From contig NC_092673.1 of assembly GCF_964355755.1 (NCBI RefSeq), forward strand, positions 26,725,001 through 26,789,000: DNA of 64,000 bases, in the 5' to 3' direction. The translations under genes and the position numbers were made by a program. Below the pieces are notes generated by a model. That model was not told the origin of the DNA. It did not search any database and saw only the letters and a program-made list of their open reading frames with translations. Below are positions 37,468 to 46,947 of the stretch, one piece after another. This DNA is from Antedon mediterranea. Its lineage: Eukaryota; Echinodermata; Crinoidea; Comatulida; Antedonidae. Each line of letters begins with the position of its first letter. Position 1 is the stretch's first letter.

Positions 37468-37476
37468 AAAGAAAAT
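37468..37476. repeat. target site duplication, right copy
   Basis: AAAGAAAAT immediately outside the CCTTCC terminus of the foldback element; identical to the left copy at 32946-32954. Confidence 0.88.
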
Positions 37477-37610
37477 TAAGTGCACTTTGTTTGGTGCAAT
37501 CAAACTCAGCGAAGCGTAACGAAGCAGCTATCTGCGAATTGTGGGAATGTCTTCTCAACCGAGATTCCAGACATTCCTTCCCAGGGCGAAAAGATTTATA
37601 TCAAAGTACG
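37477..37610 (-). promoter_or_regulatory. candidate ancestral LAMC1 promoter with TATA box
   Basis: Reading on the minus strand, TATAAA lies at 37595-37600. A start about 30 bp downstream would fall near 37566. With the foldback element removed, this sequence runs through the 9-bp target site straight into the LAMC1 leader, giving a 5' UTR of roughly 150 nt. The TATA box is seen; its use as a promoter is inferred. Confidence 0.45.
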
Positions 37611-39712
37611 ACACATAATTAAGAAACTATTAATTATTATTATATAGACAGAATTACAAATGTTAATCAGCTTATAAAATTGTAATGCGGTCAGAACAAA
37701 AACGCGATTTATATAAAATCACCTGACACTTTTATGCCTGAACGTTTTTTGCAATAATAATTTTTTTTTTTCAACATAGATAATTAATGGGTTATTGGTT
37801 TTATTGTACTTAATTACATTCTACCCTGAATTTAATTTATATATTATGAATATTTGTAAGGAAGTCTCAAATCATCTCAACGCCTTTGACAACTCCGGGC
37901 CGCCATGGTTTTCTAGGGTTGCCGAAATCAGATAAATGAAATGATATTAATTATGTTTCATGATGCTGTAAACTGCTTGGAATAATCAATTGCCACATTT
38001 ATTCATATCTACAAAACCGTGTTCATAGTCATATATACTTTATTGTCCATTTAAAAACAGAAATGTGATTTGAAAACTGGCAAAATACAAAAATATAAAA
38101 TACAATTTACAAAAACACACACAAAAAGTTAAGAGGCTAAAAATTGTTAAAATTAGATAAAATTATCGGTTACATTTTACCTTTCGCAGCATTAATTTCT
38201 TTGATGAAATAGGCCCTACTAGTAGGCTAAAACTATCAATAACGCTACTTTTGTCACACGTCAGTGTTGTGGCAGCTTTTTAGGTGATGCATGTTTATGA
38301 TCCTGCATGGTGCTTGATTCACTGATTTTCTAATACTATCCCGGTCTTCCAATTTGTCTTCTTTTTCTTTTTTTTTTTTCAGTTTCTTTCTACTTGTGCA
38401 TGTGCAAATTAATATAAAATCAACAATAATCATTTTAAAATGTCATTCAGCCAATTACATATTTGTAAAGTGAGACTTGACAATTTTGTCAAAAAAATAA
38501 TGTAAAATTTATGATAAAGACTTTTAAAAGTATAAAATGTATTGAGGAATAATATTTCATAAAAAAAAAAAGTTAATTTTTTTACCCCAAAATAATTTCG
38601 AAATTATCTCAGTCGTTGGTGGCGCTATTTCAAATTGGTTTGTTGTGTTGAATTGTTTTCGCGTGTTTTATGTTTAGTAGAGTGTGTGGGGAGGAGTAGT
38701 AAGAATTGCTTGTTTATCTTTTAAAATAAATATAATAATTAACCTATTATAATAAATAGTGTTTGTCGCTATTTCCGCCACTTATTTTCGGCACGCCTTA
38801 ATTGTATCTAGCTAGCTAGAATAGAGGACAGAGAGGCTAGGCCTCCAGCCTACTCTACTCGGCCCCGCTCTAGGCCTAGCCTAGTCTAAGATTGTAATCT
38901 AGGCAGCCAGGTAGCAGAAAGATTCTGCCCACTCAGGGACGTTTCGACCAGGGCCGTTTCGACCAGTGCCGTTTCGGCCTATTCAATCGTGTTTCGAAGT
39001 CCATAAATTAATGGGTAGGATGTAACATGTGTAGGCCTACTGTATAATTATAAAGTTCAATAATTTTTATTTGTATTATAAATAATTTTACTGGATGATA
39101 AAATAAAATAAAATGCTGACGAAGAACAAGATAGACCTGGGGCCCAAAGATACATTTTGGAAACTCAATTTGTATTGTTCAAATATAGTGTGAATTACAA
39201 TAGAAAACCACAGCTTCCAGAAGACTAGTTTTATTTTATTTATTTATTTTATTTTTATTTATTTTATTTTATTCAATCAAAACCAACAGCGATAAATACC
39301 GCCACTAACAGGTTTGAAACATAAAACAATACAACATCAAAAACGGTTTTCTCACAAACAAGGCACACCTCAAAATTGAACTACATCCACCCCTGAAGTT
39401 GTATATTAATAACAATAAATTGATTCTTTAGGGCAACTTCGGCCTATCCCTACACATCCCAGGCCAAATAAGGTAACTTGGGCCTATCCCTACACATCCC
39501 TGGCCAAATAAGGCAACTTGGGCCTATCCCTACACATCCCTGGCCAAATAAGGCAACTTGGGCCTATCCCTACACATCCCAGGCCAAATATGGCAACTTG
39601 GGCATATCCCTACAGTCCGTACAAAATTTTGGTGATAAATTTTAATAAAAGTGGCAAGAAAAATATATATATTTTTTCTCTTAACGTATTAGTAAAATTG
39701 TATGTTTTTCAG
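37611..39712. other. LAMC1-DHX9 spacer and DHX9 5' region
   Basis: AT-rich sequence with no recognisable ORF. A GC-richer patch at about 38760-39000 could hold the DHX9 promoter and a non-coding first exon, because a splice acceptor (tttttcag) stands 12 bp before the DHX9 ATG. The only structured part is the minisatellite at 39428-39613. Confidence 0.5.
39428..39613 (+). repeat. minisatellite, ~42-bp unit, 4-5 copies
   Basis: Direct copies of GGGCCTATCCCTACACATCC followed by GGCCAAATAAGGCAACTT. Repeats start about every 40-43 bp. It creates a spurious ORF upstream of the DHX9 start. Confidence 0.9.
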
Positions 39713-39724
39713 GAACATTTAAAC

Positions 39725-39838
39725 ATGTCGGCTATGATGAAGAATTACTTATACCAATGGTGCGCTAAACAGAAAGTAGTTCCCCAGTATGATGTGCGGC
39801 CCTCTGGACCAAAACATCGGCAGCGCTTTATGTGCGAG
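39725..39838 (+). CDS. DHX9: DHX9 exon 1: start of dsRBD1
   Basis: ATG 39725 opens [17 protein letters not shown], and the exon ends RQRFMCE in phase 0 at donor gtgaga. A splice acceptor at 39711-39712 implies an upstream non-coding exon. Confidence 0.9.
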
Positions 39839-42800
39839 GTGAGAATTAGGGAATATCCCTTATATAGGCCAAATTTCAGTAATATAGATAACAGTGTACA
39901 GTATTTAGATACTCAATAATACAAAATTACATAATAAAACAAATCAGCCAATCAAAGATGCCAACAAACAAAAGGCATAGTTATAAACACACTCCTTAAA
40001 AAGCTGAAACATGCCATATTAATACATTGATATTGAGACAGTTTTAACTTGATTTTGAATAATATGAGTATGTATTTGTAATGTTTTTATAGGTTCGTGT
40101 AACTGGACACAGCTACACAGGTTGCGGGAACTCTACATCCAAGAAAGATTCACAAACGAATGCTGCCAAAGACTTCTTACAGTATCTAGTCCGTACAGGT
40201 GTTCTGCCACAATCAGAAGTTCCATCTTTACAGGTACAGATAAAGTACTTTACCACTTTTTAGTAGCGTTTCAGAATACCATCATTTTAGTCCTATTTCA
40301 CCATCACCAAGTTAGTACATTCTTATTTTAGTATCAATATGATCTTTAAATTACAATGTTGTCAAATTTATATCACAGTCTAATCATGGAGATGTAATTT
40401 AACTTATAGCTCCATGGTCTAATTATCATTATTATTACATCATTCATTTCATTAATCTTTTATTTTGGTAAAAGTGCTCATAACATATCCATAACAAATA
40501 AATAACATAAAAAAAAAAGAAGAAACTAATATAAACATCTAAACAACTATACCTAGTAAGTTGTCAATGTTATCATCATAGTAAAGCGTGGTTCCCATTA
40601 GCGACGCAACACAAGGACGTAACGCAACGTAAGTGAATTGACCAATCACAAGCGATGGCTTATTCGCTTGTGATTGCTAACTGTCTATAACTTCGCTTGT
40701 CATTGGTTAAAACGCTTGCGTTGCGTTTACGTCCTTGCGTTACGTTCTAGTGGGAACCAAGCTTAAGTGGACAATCACTACTGTACCATCAGAAACATAT
40801 CTATAAATTTCATCTATAAATATAAACTGTAATTGTTGCCTCAATCATCTCAATATTATCAATTTTCTTATTATATATATATAAATTGGTATCTGTAATT
40901 TAGTTAACCGGTGGCTTGGAAGAGACAGACCTTGGAGGGCATGATAGTGGCTCTGGTCCTGCAGACCTACCAGAGGGCGCTGCTCCTGCACCCCATGTAG
41001 CACTAGCTGCAGAGATGGGTAAGTTTACCTTGTTACAACTTGGCTTTAAATGTGCAAGAAGTAAATGACGACACAAAAAATAAACTACGGAAGAGAAATT
41101 AAGCAAATGGTCGCATGTGGCCAAGGATTACCAATAGTAAATTAAATACACCCAAGAAACCAGCAGTATTTGAAAGCAATGTTACCCACCAAAATTAGCA
41201 CTCTATCAAATCTATTTAGACAATTTTAGGCTTAACTGCAATTCAAATTTAAATTGTGTCACTATTTTTCCTTCTGGAGTAAGAGCAGTTTTGATGGAGT
41301 AAGAGCAGTTTTCTGTTTGGGCTTATGCCTATTACTTGCTCCTGGCAAGATGAATTGTGAAATGTACTTTTATAAACTTTTTTGCCGAATAAATATTATT
41401 ATTATTATTATGTAGGTATGTCCACAAGTGGAATGAAGAGCAACCTTCAGATGGGTTATGACATGGCACCCGGCCCACCTGGACCCCCTGGTGGTGGTGG
41501 TGGTGGTGGTGGTGGTGGAGGAGGTGTTCCAGGCTACCAACTTAACTTCTTTGATAGACAAGGAGAAAAAAGAAGATTAGAGGAAGTAAGAAAGGTTTTA
41601 TCAGTAATGAATATGCAAAGCGATTTGCTGGTGAACATGCTTGCATACCATTTCTAAGTGCTTGGGTTCAAATCCTGGCCCAGTCACAGTATTAGGATGG
41701 TTTTTGTCACCAAAAATAGTCCTACTTTTGTATTTATTCAACCTTATTTATAGAGGGTGACCCTAAACAGCACTATATTTTAACTTTTCCCCTTTATTTT
41801 AGTCTGAAAGCATTGATGTGAATGCCGGTATCCATGGTAACTGGACGTTGGTGAATGCTAAATCTCGTCTTCATCAGTATCTACAAATGAATAGACTACC
41901 AGCAGATTATAAGTATAGTATGATTGGTCCTGATCACAACAGGTACTCACGCCTACAAGGTCTTATACTGCTTACTAAACAAAGGGTGCTATTATTACTA
42001 CTACAGTAAACCCTTCCTTTAGTACACCCATATTTAGGATGTATGTTGTGTCCCGAATATGTCCCCATAATAGAGGTTCTACTGTAAATAGGTGGGGACC
42101 TTTTGTCCATTATTTCCTTGAAAAGGCTATTTTAATTGCTTAATATACTCATGGAAAGGCCATCTTTATGATACGTATGACTCATAATATGGGTTGAGAA
42201 TATCTCAGGTCTATAGGTCTTCTTATGAATATTCATTAAACTTAAGATATCCTCAGAATATTAATGAATTATGCATGAGTTGAATCTGTTATTTTTACAA
42301 TAATTTAAACTTTTACCAAATCCTTATACATTTTGTAAATGTTGATAGGGCATGTGCACTACTGATTTATATAATTTTTTTTATTTTACTTGTATTTTTC
42401 CCAATTATTTTTTACATCTGTATAACCTATGTTTTTACCAAGGTAACCTTGCAAGGCAAAATTATTGTAATTGTTGAATATTTATGAGGATTATCAATAA
42501 TCTCTTGAATATTCATATATCATATACACATTTGGCTGTATTACTTATGAAATGTATTACTCATGAATATGTATGACTTATTATGAATTGTGCATATAAT
42601 CAGTCATGGATATTATTATAATATTTGCTAATTATGTTCATGACTATTGTGAATATTTATAGTACTTGTAGATATTTCATCAATATTCATGAGCAAAGAA
42701 ATCATGAATATTCATGAGGAATCATAAATAATTAAATTGCTATTAAATTAGACTTAGAAGTCTATAGTTTGAAACATTCTAAAGATTTCTATTGAATATG

Positions 42801-44015
42801 TAAAAAGAAATAAGGAAATTTGATACAGATAATGCATATATAAAGCTCTCAACGACAACGACTGTTGCTATCATGTGATCCCAGATGGCTTCATTCATTG
42901 GCTATTAGAGTCGCATAATTATTATCTGTGTCATCTTTTCTGCATTCTACTTGTTAGTTGCCAACAATGTTGCCTTGCAAGGTTACCATGGTGACTGTAG
43001 CTGTCATCGTTCCACCAATCAGGTTGGTTGTAATTAAAATGCATAATGCTACTACTAATCAGTATATTCATTCTGTATAGATACAACTTTGATTTATTAA
43101 GTATTTTGTGGATACATGTTTATTACTGAGCCAAGCTAGATTTGAATCAACCCCCAAATTTAGCATAATGTGCATGCAAAATTAAACTTGTGGGTTTAAG
43201 CTCTGCCTACACTATCCAACGATCTGCCCATATATTGACATGATGTCATATCACTACCATAATTGGTCAATATCACTACCATATTTGGGCACATCATACT
43301 TTTTTGGTCAAATTAATTTGATAGTGTAGACAGAGCTTTAGGCCTACCGATTTCACCAGTTTAATCCTCACATTTCAGGCCTAAAACCCAAGTTCTGAAA
43401 TTAACAGGGGTGAGCCTATACTGGTGAACATGCATAATATTAGGGCCTAAAGAGAGCATACAATTCTACATTAAATTTATTAGAAGTGGGAATCAAATGA
43501 GACAAAAGAAAGATTATGGTTAATTAATTGTGTGTTTGTTATTTGTTTGAACATGAATTGATTGAATGTTTTTTTCACTGTTTGCTTAGGAGCTTCGTTG
43601 CCGAGTTGTCGATATTCATCAAACCACTGAGAAAAAGTAAGTCACATTCTTCATTTCAATCCTCAAATCACATTGGCGTCCACTTCAGTTTATTGATTCT
43701 TGAACAAAAATAAATTGTTATGGATTTGTAAGGCCCAAAAGTCTGTGAAACAAGATCAAGGAAAGGAAGGAAGAAAGTGGATGTTCATGCCAGAACACAA
43801 ACCAAAATATGGGGATATGCCCTCCTCACTAACTCAAGTTCAAAAACAATTTTCAACACAAATTTTTGTCAATGTTAGCAATCCATGCACGAGAAAACGG
43901 TTCCAACAAGAAGACGGCTTCAATTGCTTGTGCTTTATCGTTAGTAAGACAGCTGTATCATCTTAAACAGATTGAGGGCTATACCGGTGAAAAGAAACCC
44001 AAGAAGGCGGAAACG
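39725..44015 (+). CDS. DHX9: DHX9-like RNA helicase A, N-terminal part (7 exons, dsRBD1-dsRBD2)
   Basis: Seven exons (39725-39838, 40093-40233, 40904-41018, 41416-41585, 41803-41942, 43590-43636, 43879-44015) join in consistent phase to 288 codons. dsRBD1 covers about residues 4-80 ([18 protein letters not shown], then helix 2 [16 protein letters not shown]). A linker with 12 glycines comes from a GGT microsatellite. dsRBD2 follows ([48 protein letters not shown]). This is the N-terminal order of RNA helicase A/DHX9/MLE, a nuclear DExH helicase of about 1270 residues. No DExH core, HA2 or RGG exons were recognised downstream to 64000. Either a very long intron carries the minus-strand TRIM cluster, or the gene is truncated here. 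Confidence 0.88.
40093..40233 (+). CDS. DHX9: DHX9 exon 2: dsRBD1
   Basis: 141 nt, phase 0 in and out. It encodes [19 protein letters not shown], then [14 protein letters not shown], with the conserved dsRBD helix 2 KK..AA pattern. Confidence 0.9.
40584..40764. mobile_element. MITE with inverted termini (DHX9 intron 2)
   Basis: AAGCGTGGTTCCCATTAG and CTAGTGGGAACCAAGCTT are inverted, followed inward by GGACGTAACGCAAC-type and CAATCACAAGCGATGG blocks. Related partial copies lie at 3815-3935 and, weakly, 1820-1880. Confidence 0.75.
40904..41018 (+). CDS. DHX9: DHX9 exon 3: linker
   Basis: 115 nt, phase 0 in and phase 1 out. It encodes a low-complexity acidic, Gly/Pro/Ala-rich linker ending PHVALAAEM, comparable to PHLALKAE in the mammalian protein. 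Confidence 0.82.
41416..41585 (+). CDS. DHX9: DHX9 exon 4: poly-Gly linker
   Basis: 170 nt, phase 1 in and phase 0 out. It encodes [17 protein letters not shown], twelve glycines, then [17 protein letters not shown]. Confidence 0.82.
41489..41525 (+). repeat. coding GGT microsatellite in DHX9 exon 4
   Basis: A run of GGT (ending GGAGGAGGT) encodes twelve consecutive glycines in the linker between the two dsRBDs, so length variation here would change the protein in frame. Confidence 0.9.
41803..41942 (+). CDS. DHX9: DHX9 exon 5: dsRBD2
   Basis: 140 nt, phase 0 in and phase 2 out. It encodes [20 protein letters not shown] and [10 protein letters not shown], a near match to the mammalian DHX9 dsRBD2 entry. 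Confidence 0.92.
42440..42990. mobile_element. MITE-like element in DHX9 intron 5
   Basis: GGTAACCTTGCAAGGCAA at 42442-42459 is the perfect reverse complement of 42970-42987. The interior is AT-rich, with many copies of GAATATTCATGA and related palindromes. Confidence 0.7.
43198..43340. mobile_element. MITE, CTCTGTCTACACTAT family, copy 3
   Basis: The ends AAGCTCTGCCTACACTAT and ATAGTGTAGACAGAGCTT enclose two TATCACTACCATA blocks and GGGCACATCA. It lies in DHX9 intron 5. Confidence 0.75.
43590..43636 (+). CDS. DHX9: DHX9 exon 6: dsRBD2
   Basis: A 47-nt exon, phase 2 in and phase 1 out. It encodes [15 protein letters not shown], the beta strands of dsRBD2. Confidence 0.85.
43879..44015 (+). 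CDS. DHX9: DHX9 exon 7: dsRBD2 helix 2
   Basis: 137 nt, phase 1 in and phase 0 out at donor gtaagt. It encodes [20 protein letters not shown], then [19 protein letters not shown]. This is the last DHX9 exon that I can recognise in the window. Confidence 0.9.
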
Positions 44016-44039
44016 GTAAGTACAGTAAAACCCTATTAA

Positions 44040-44690
44040 TAGGACACCTTTGGGACCAAAGTGTAATAAGGGTGTAGCCTAAATAGGAGTTGGCCATATC
44101 ATGACCCAACAAGTGTAATAGAGGCCCTGTGGGGTTACTTTTAAATATTTCCATATGGTGAGGTGTCGCATTTACGGGTAGTACAAGTGTGGGAAAATAT
44201 GGAGAGTTGGTAGCACAAGTGTGGGAAATGACAGGGTGAAATTAGTAGTTTAAGTCCCTGGCCCGCCCACCCGTGTCAAAATGTAGAAGGGTACCCTGGA
44301 TAGGGGTTGGCCATATCAGGACCAAACAAAGTGTAATAGAGGTGTAGCCTAAATAGGAGTTGGCCATATCAGGACCCAACAAAGTGTAATAGAGGTGTAG
44401 CCCGAATAGGAGTAGGCCATAATGTTAAAACATATTTCCGCAGATTCAAGAAAAAGTGAAAGAAAGTGTCCACTTGATAGAGGTACCCTAGATAGGGTTG
44501 GCCATATCAGAACCCAACAAAGTGTAATAGAGATGTAACCTAAATAGGGGTTGTTCATATCAGGACCCAGCAATGTGTAATAGAGGGGTACCCTGGTTAG
44601 GGGTTGGCTATGTTGTTAAAACATATTTCTCCTGATTCTCTCCCAAGTAAAAGTGTCCCCTTAATAGGAGTATCCCAAAGGCTGGTTCTA
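44040..44690 (+). repeat. degenerate tandem repeat, ~55-58-bp unit
   Basis: Repeated TAGGGGTTGGCCATATCAGG, ACCCAACAAAGTGTAATAGA and GGTGTAGCC blocks, about 7 copies with interruptions. Related TAGGGG/GGGACAC sequences are scattered at 1921-1985, 10138-10360 and 19518-19665. Confidence 0.75.
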
Positions 44691-44778
44691 CTGTATATAA
44701 ATTGAATTGCCCTTACCCTACAGTGACCAGGATGTTAAACATTGTTGCCATCAAGCACATATTTATTTTCCCATAATG

Positions 44779-46210
44779 CAGAGGTCCCAACTTGGGAAAG
44801 TCCATTCGCAGGAGATTTTGTCGTGAACCACATTCAATTCGTCGGGGCGTCGAAAGTCAACGCGCGGGGAATCGAAAATCAACACGCGTGTCGTTTACGT
44901 CTCCTAATTAACTAAATATGTTACATATACAGTATATACAATATTTACACATAAGTTGGTTAAATTTTTACATAGGTTTATCCATCATTATTTTTACATT
45001 CTTATTTTTTTTATGGACACATCCTCAGTACAAAGAATTAAAAAAATATATACTGTATTTTAACTAAAATTCAGTAACTTAATTACATAATGTACAATAT
45101 TTACACATGATAGTATTGCCAAATAGAATTTACTCATTTTTTTTAGGCACAGGCCTAGCATAGGGCTTCTACTAGGCCCTACCTAGCTAGCTAGTACCAT
45201 TTTAAAACCCAAAAACAATCGAAATAAACTATTCCGAATCCGTCTTATGCTACATTACGCGAGTTAACATATTATTTCAGATGAAAAACATTGAGTTTTA
45301 TATTGTTTTATCCATACGTAATTACACTGGCATTAAAAATATAACATTAAAATGTAGGCCGTTTATGAGCTATTTCGCCGATTTCTTATCGCTGGGAAAT
45401 TCCCCACCATCGACATCGATCGATCGAGGAGTAGGCCTAGGCTAGAATAGAATAGAGGCCTAGCGTGCATGCCGGAACGGGTGGATTATTGCAATATAAA
45501 TAACAAGTTTGAACAAAAGAGCTTACGACAATCTTAGGTAAATTTTTATTAAACGTAGGCCTACTTGCTTGGCGAATCCATATGCCTTTTAAATCATTTT
45601 AACATGTTCGTATTATCGGATCGTACAGTAAAACCAAATAAAACACCGCCTCAACAACCTCGTGCGATGTGCGATCTGTTGTTCTTTGCAGCGGATCAAC
45701 ATTGGTAGAGTCCATTAATTATGAGGGTGTTTCAAAATGTAGTAACTATTAAAAACGTGTCTCAACCACTGTGTAATCAAAGCGTTTATTTAGTTAAAAC
45801 TTGAATCTTCCCAAAATTGATAATCGCGTATTCCGGTTACCACGTGATTGATTCACGGTTGGTTGCACGCTTCTTGTTTTTTCTACGTCCGGCGTGTAGT
45901 ACCGTGCATGTTTATATTATTGTTACGGTTTAACAAAGGCAGTGCATACAAATAAAAATACAATAATAGACCACGGAGACTGCATGAATAGACATTGTTT
46001 CAACATCCTGCCTCACTTTTGTATTGACTATTGTTGACCTGGGCTGAGCCTGGGTGTAACCGTAAATAAATTTGGCCAAAAATATGGGGAAATTTGAAAA
46101 TGCGGTAAAAAAATCAAAATGCGGTAGAAAACGTCGAGATAGCGGTAGCGCGGTAGATGGGTACTAAAAGCGGTAGACTACCGCGAGTAGCGGTAGACTT
46201 GGGACCCCTG
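44779..46210. mobile_element. non-autonomous hAT-like transposon, 1.4 kb
   Basis: It begins CAGAGGTCCCAACTT and ends AAGTCTACCGCT-type sequence followed by TTGGGACCCCTG. CATAATG repeats directly at 44772-44778 and 46211-46217. Multiple GCGGTAGA motifs cluster near the right end, like hAT subterminal repeats. No transposase ORF is seen. Confidence 0.8.
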
Positions 46211-46947
46211 CATAATGCATTGCTTTCTTCAAGAACTTGGTTGGCCCTCAGCATCTTCACATAATGAGTTCTGGTAAGATGCACTGTTGCCCCATATATA
46301 GCTGATTTACCATGGTGAAAAGAATGTTATAAAAAGACTGCATAATCAAATACACAAGAAAACTAGATCTCACCATCAAATAGTTTATTACTAATAGTGT
46401 CCCATAATAACAATACTGTTGTATTATTATTACTGTTTATTCAACTTCAGTTATGTGATTAACATTTGTTACATTTTTTACACTTGCAATAATTTCTAAC
46501 TTATTTATAAAAAATGGAAAAATATCACAATAAACTAAATAAATATTAAGTTTAGTTATCAAGAAAATATACAATTTACACAAAATAAATGCAAAACTTA
46601 AAACTGTATATCACATTGAGACAAAATAAATGCAAAACTTAAAACTGTTATAAAGAAAATATCACATGTACACCAAATGAATGCAAGAAAATATCATTGA
46701 ATTCAAAATTTTAAAATATTATTTAGTATATCAAATGAATGAAAAACTTAAAATGCTTCAAGAAAGTATTCAGGGTATTCACGTTCAACAATCAATTATT
46801 GCTGAAAATGTGATTTTACTTAATATTTTATTTAGTCCATTTCATCAAACAGATACTATATTATTCTATGATTTCATTCATATAACATTAGATTAATTTC
46901 ATCATAATATATATTTGAGATATTTAATTACTGTATCTGTACACAAT

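Noticed and set aside
37223-37558. 111-codon minus-strand ORF
   Set aside because: It spans the outer inverted repeat of the foldback element and its flank; the matching left arm does not keep the frame open.
39518-39724. Upstream extension of the DHX9 frame
   Set aside because: The extra codons translate a minisatellite and a splice acceptor; the conserved protein starts at ATG 39725.
46681-46896. 71-codon plus-strand ORF downstream of the TRIM-like cluster
   Set aside because: AT-rich 3' flank with no start context, splice sites or domain.
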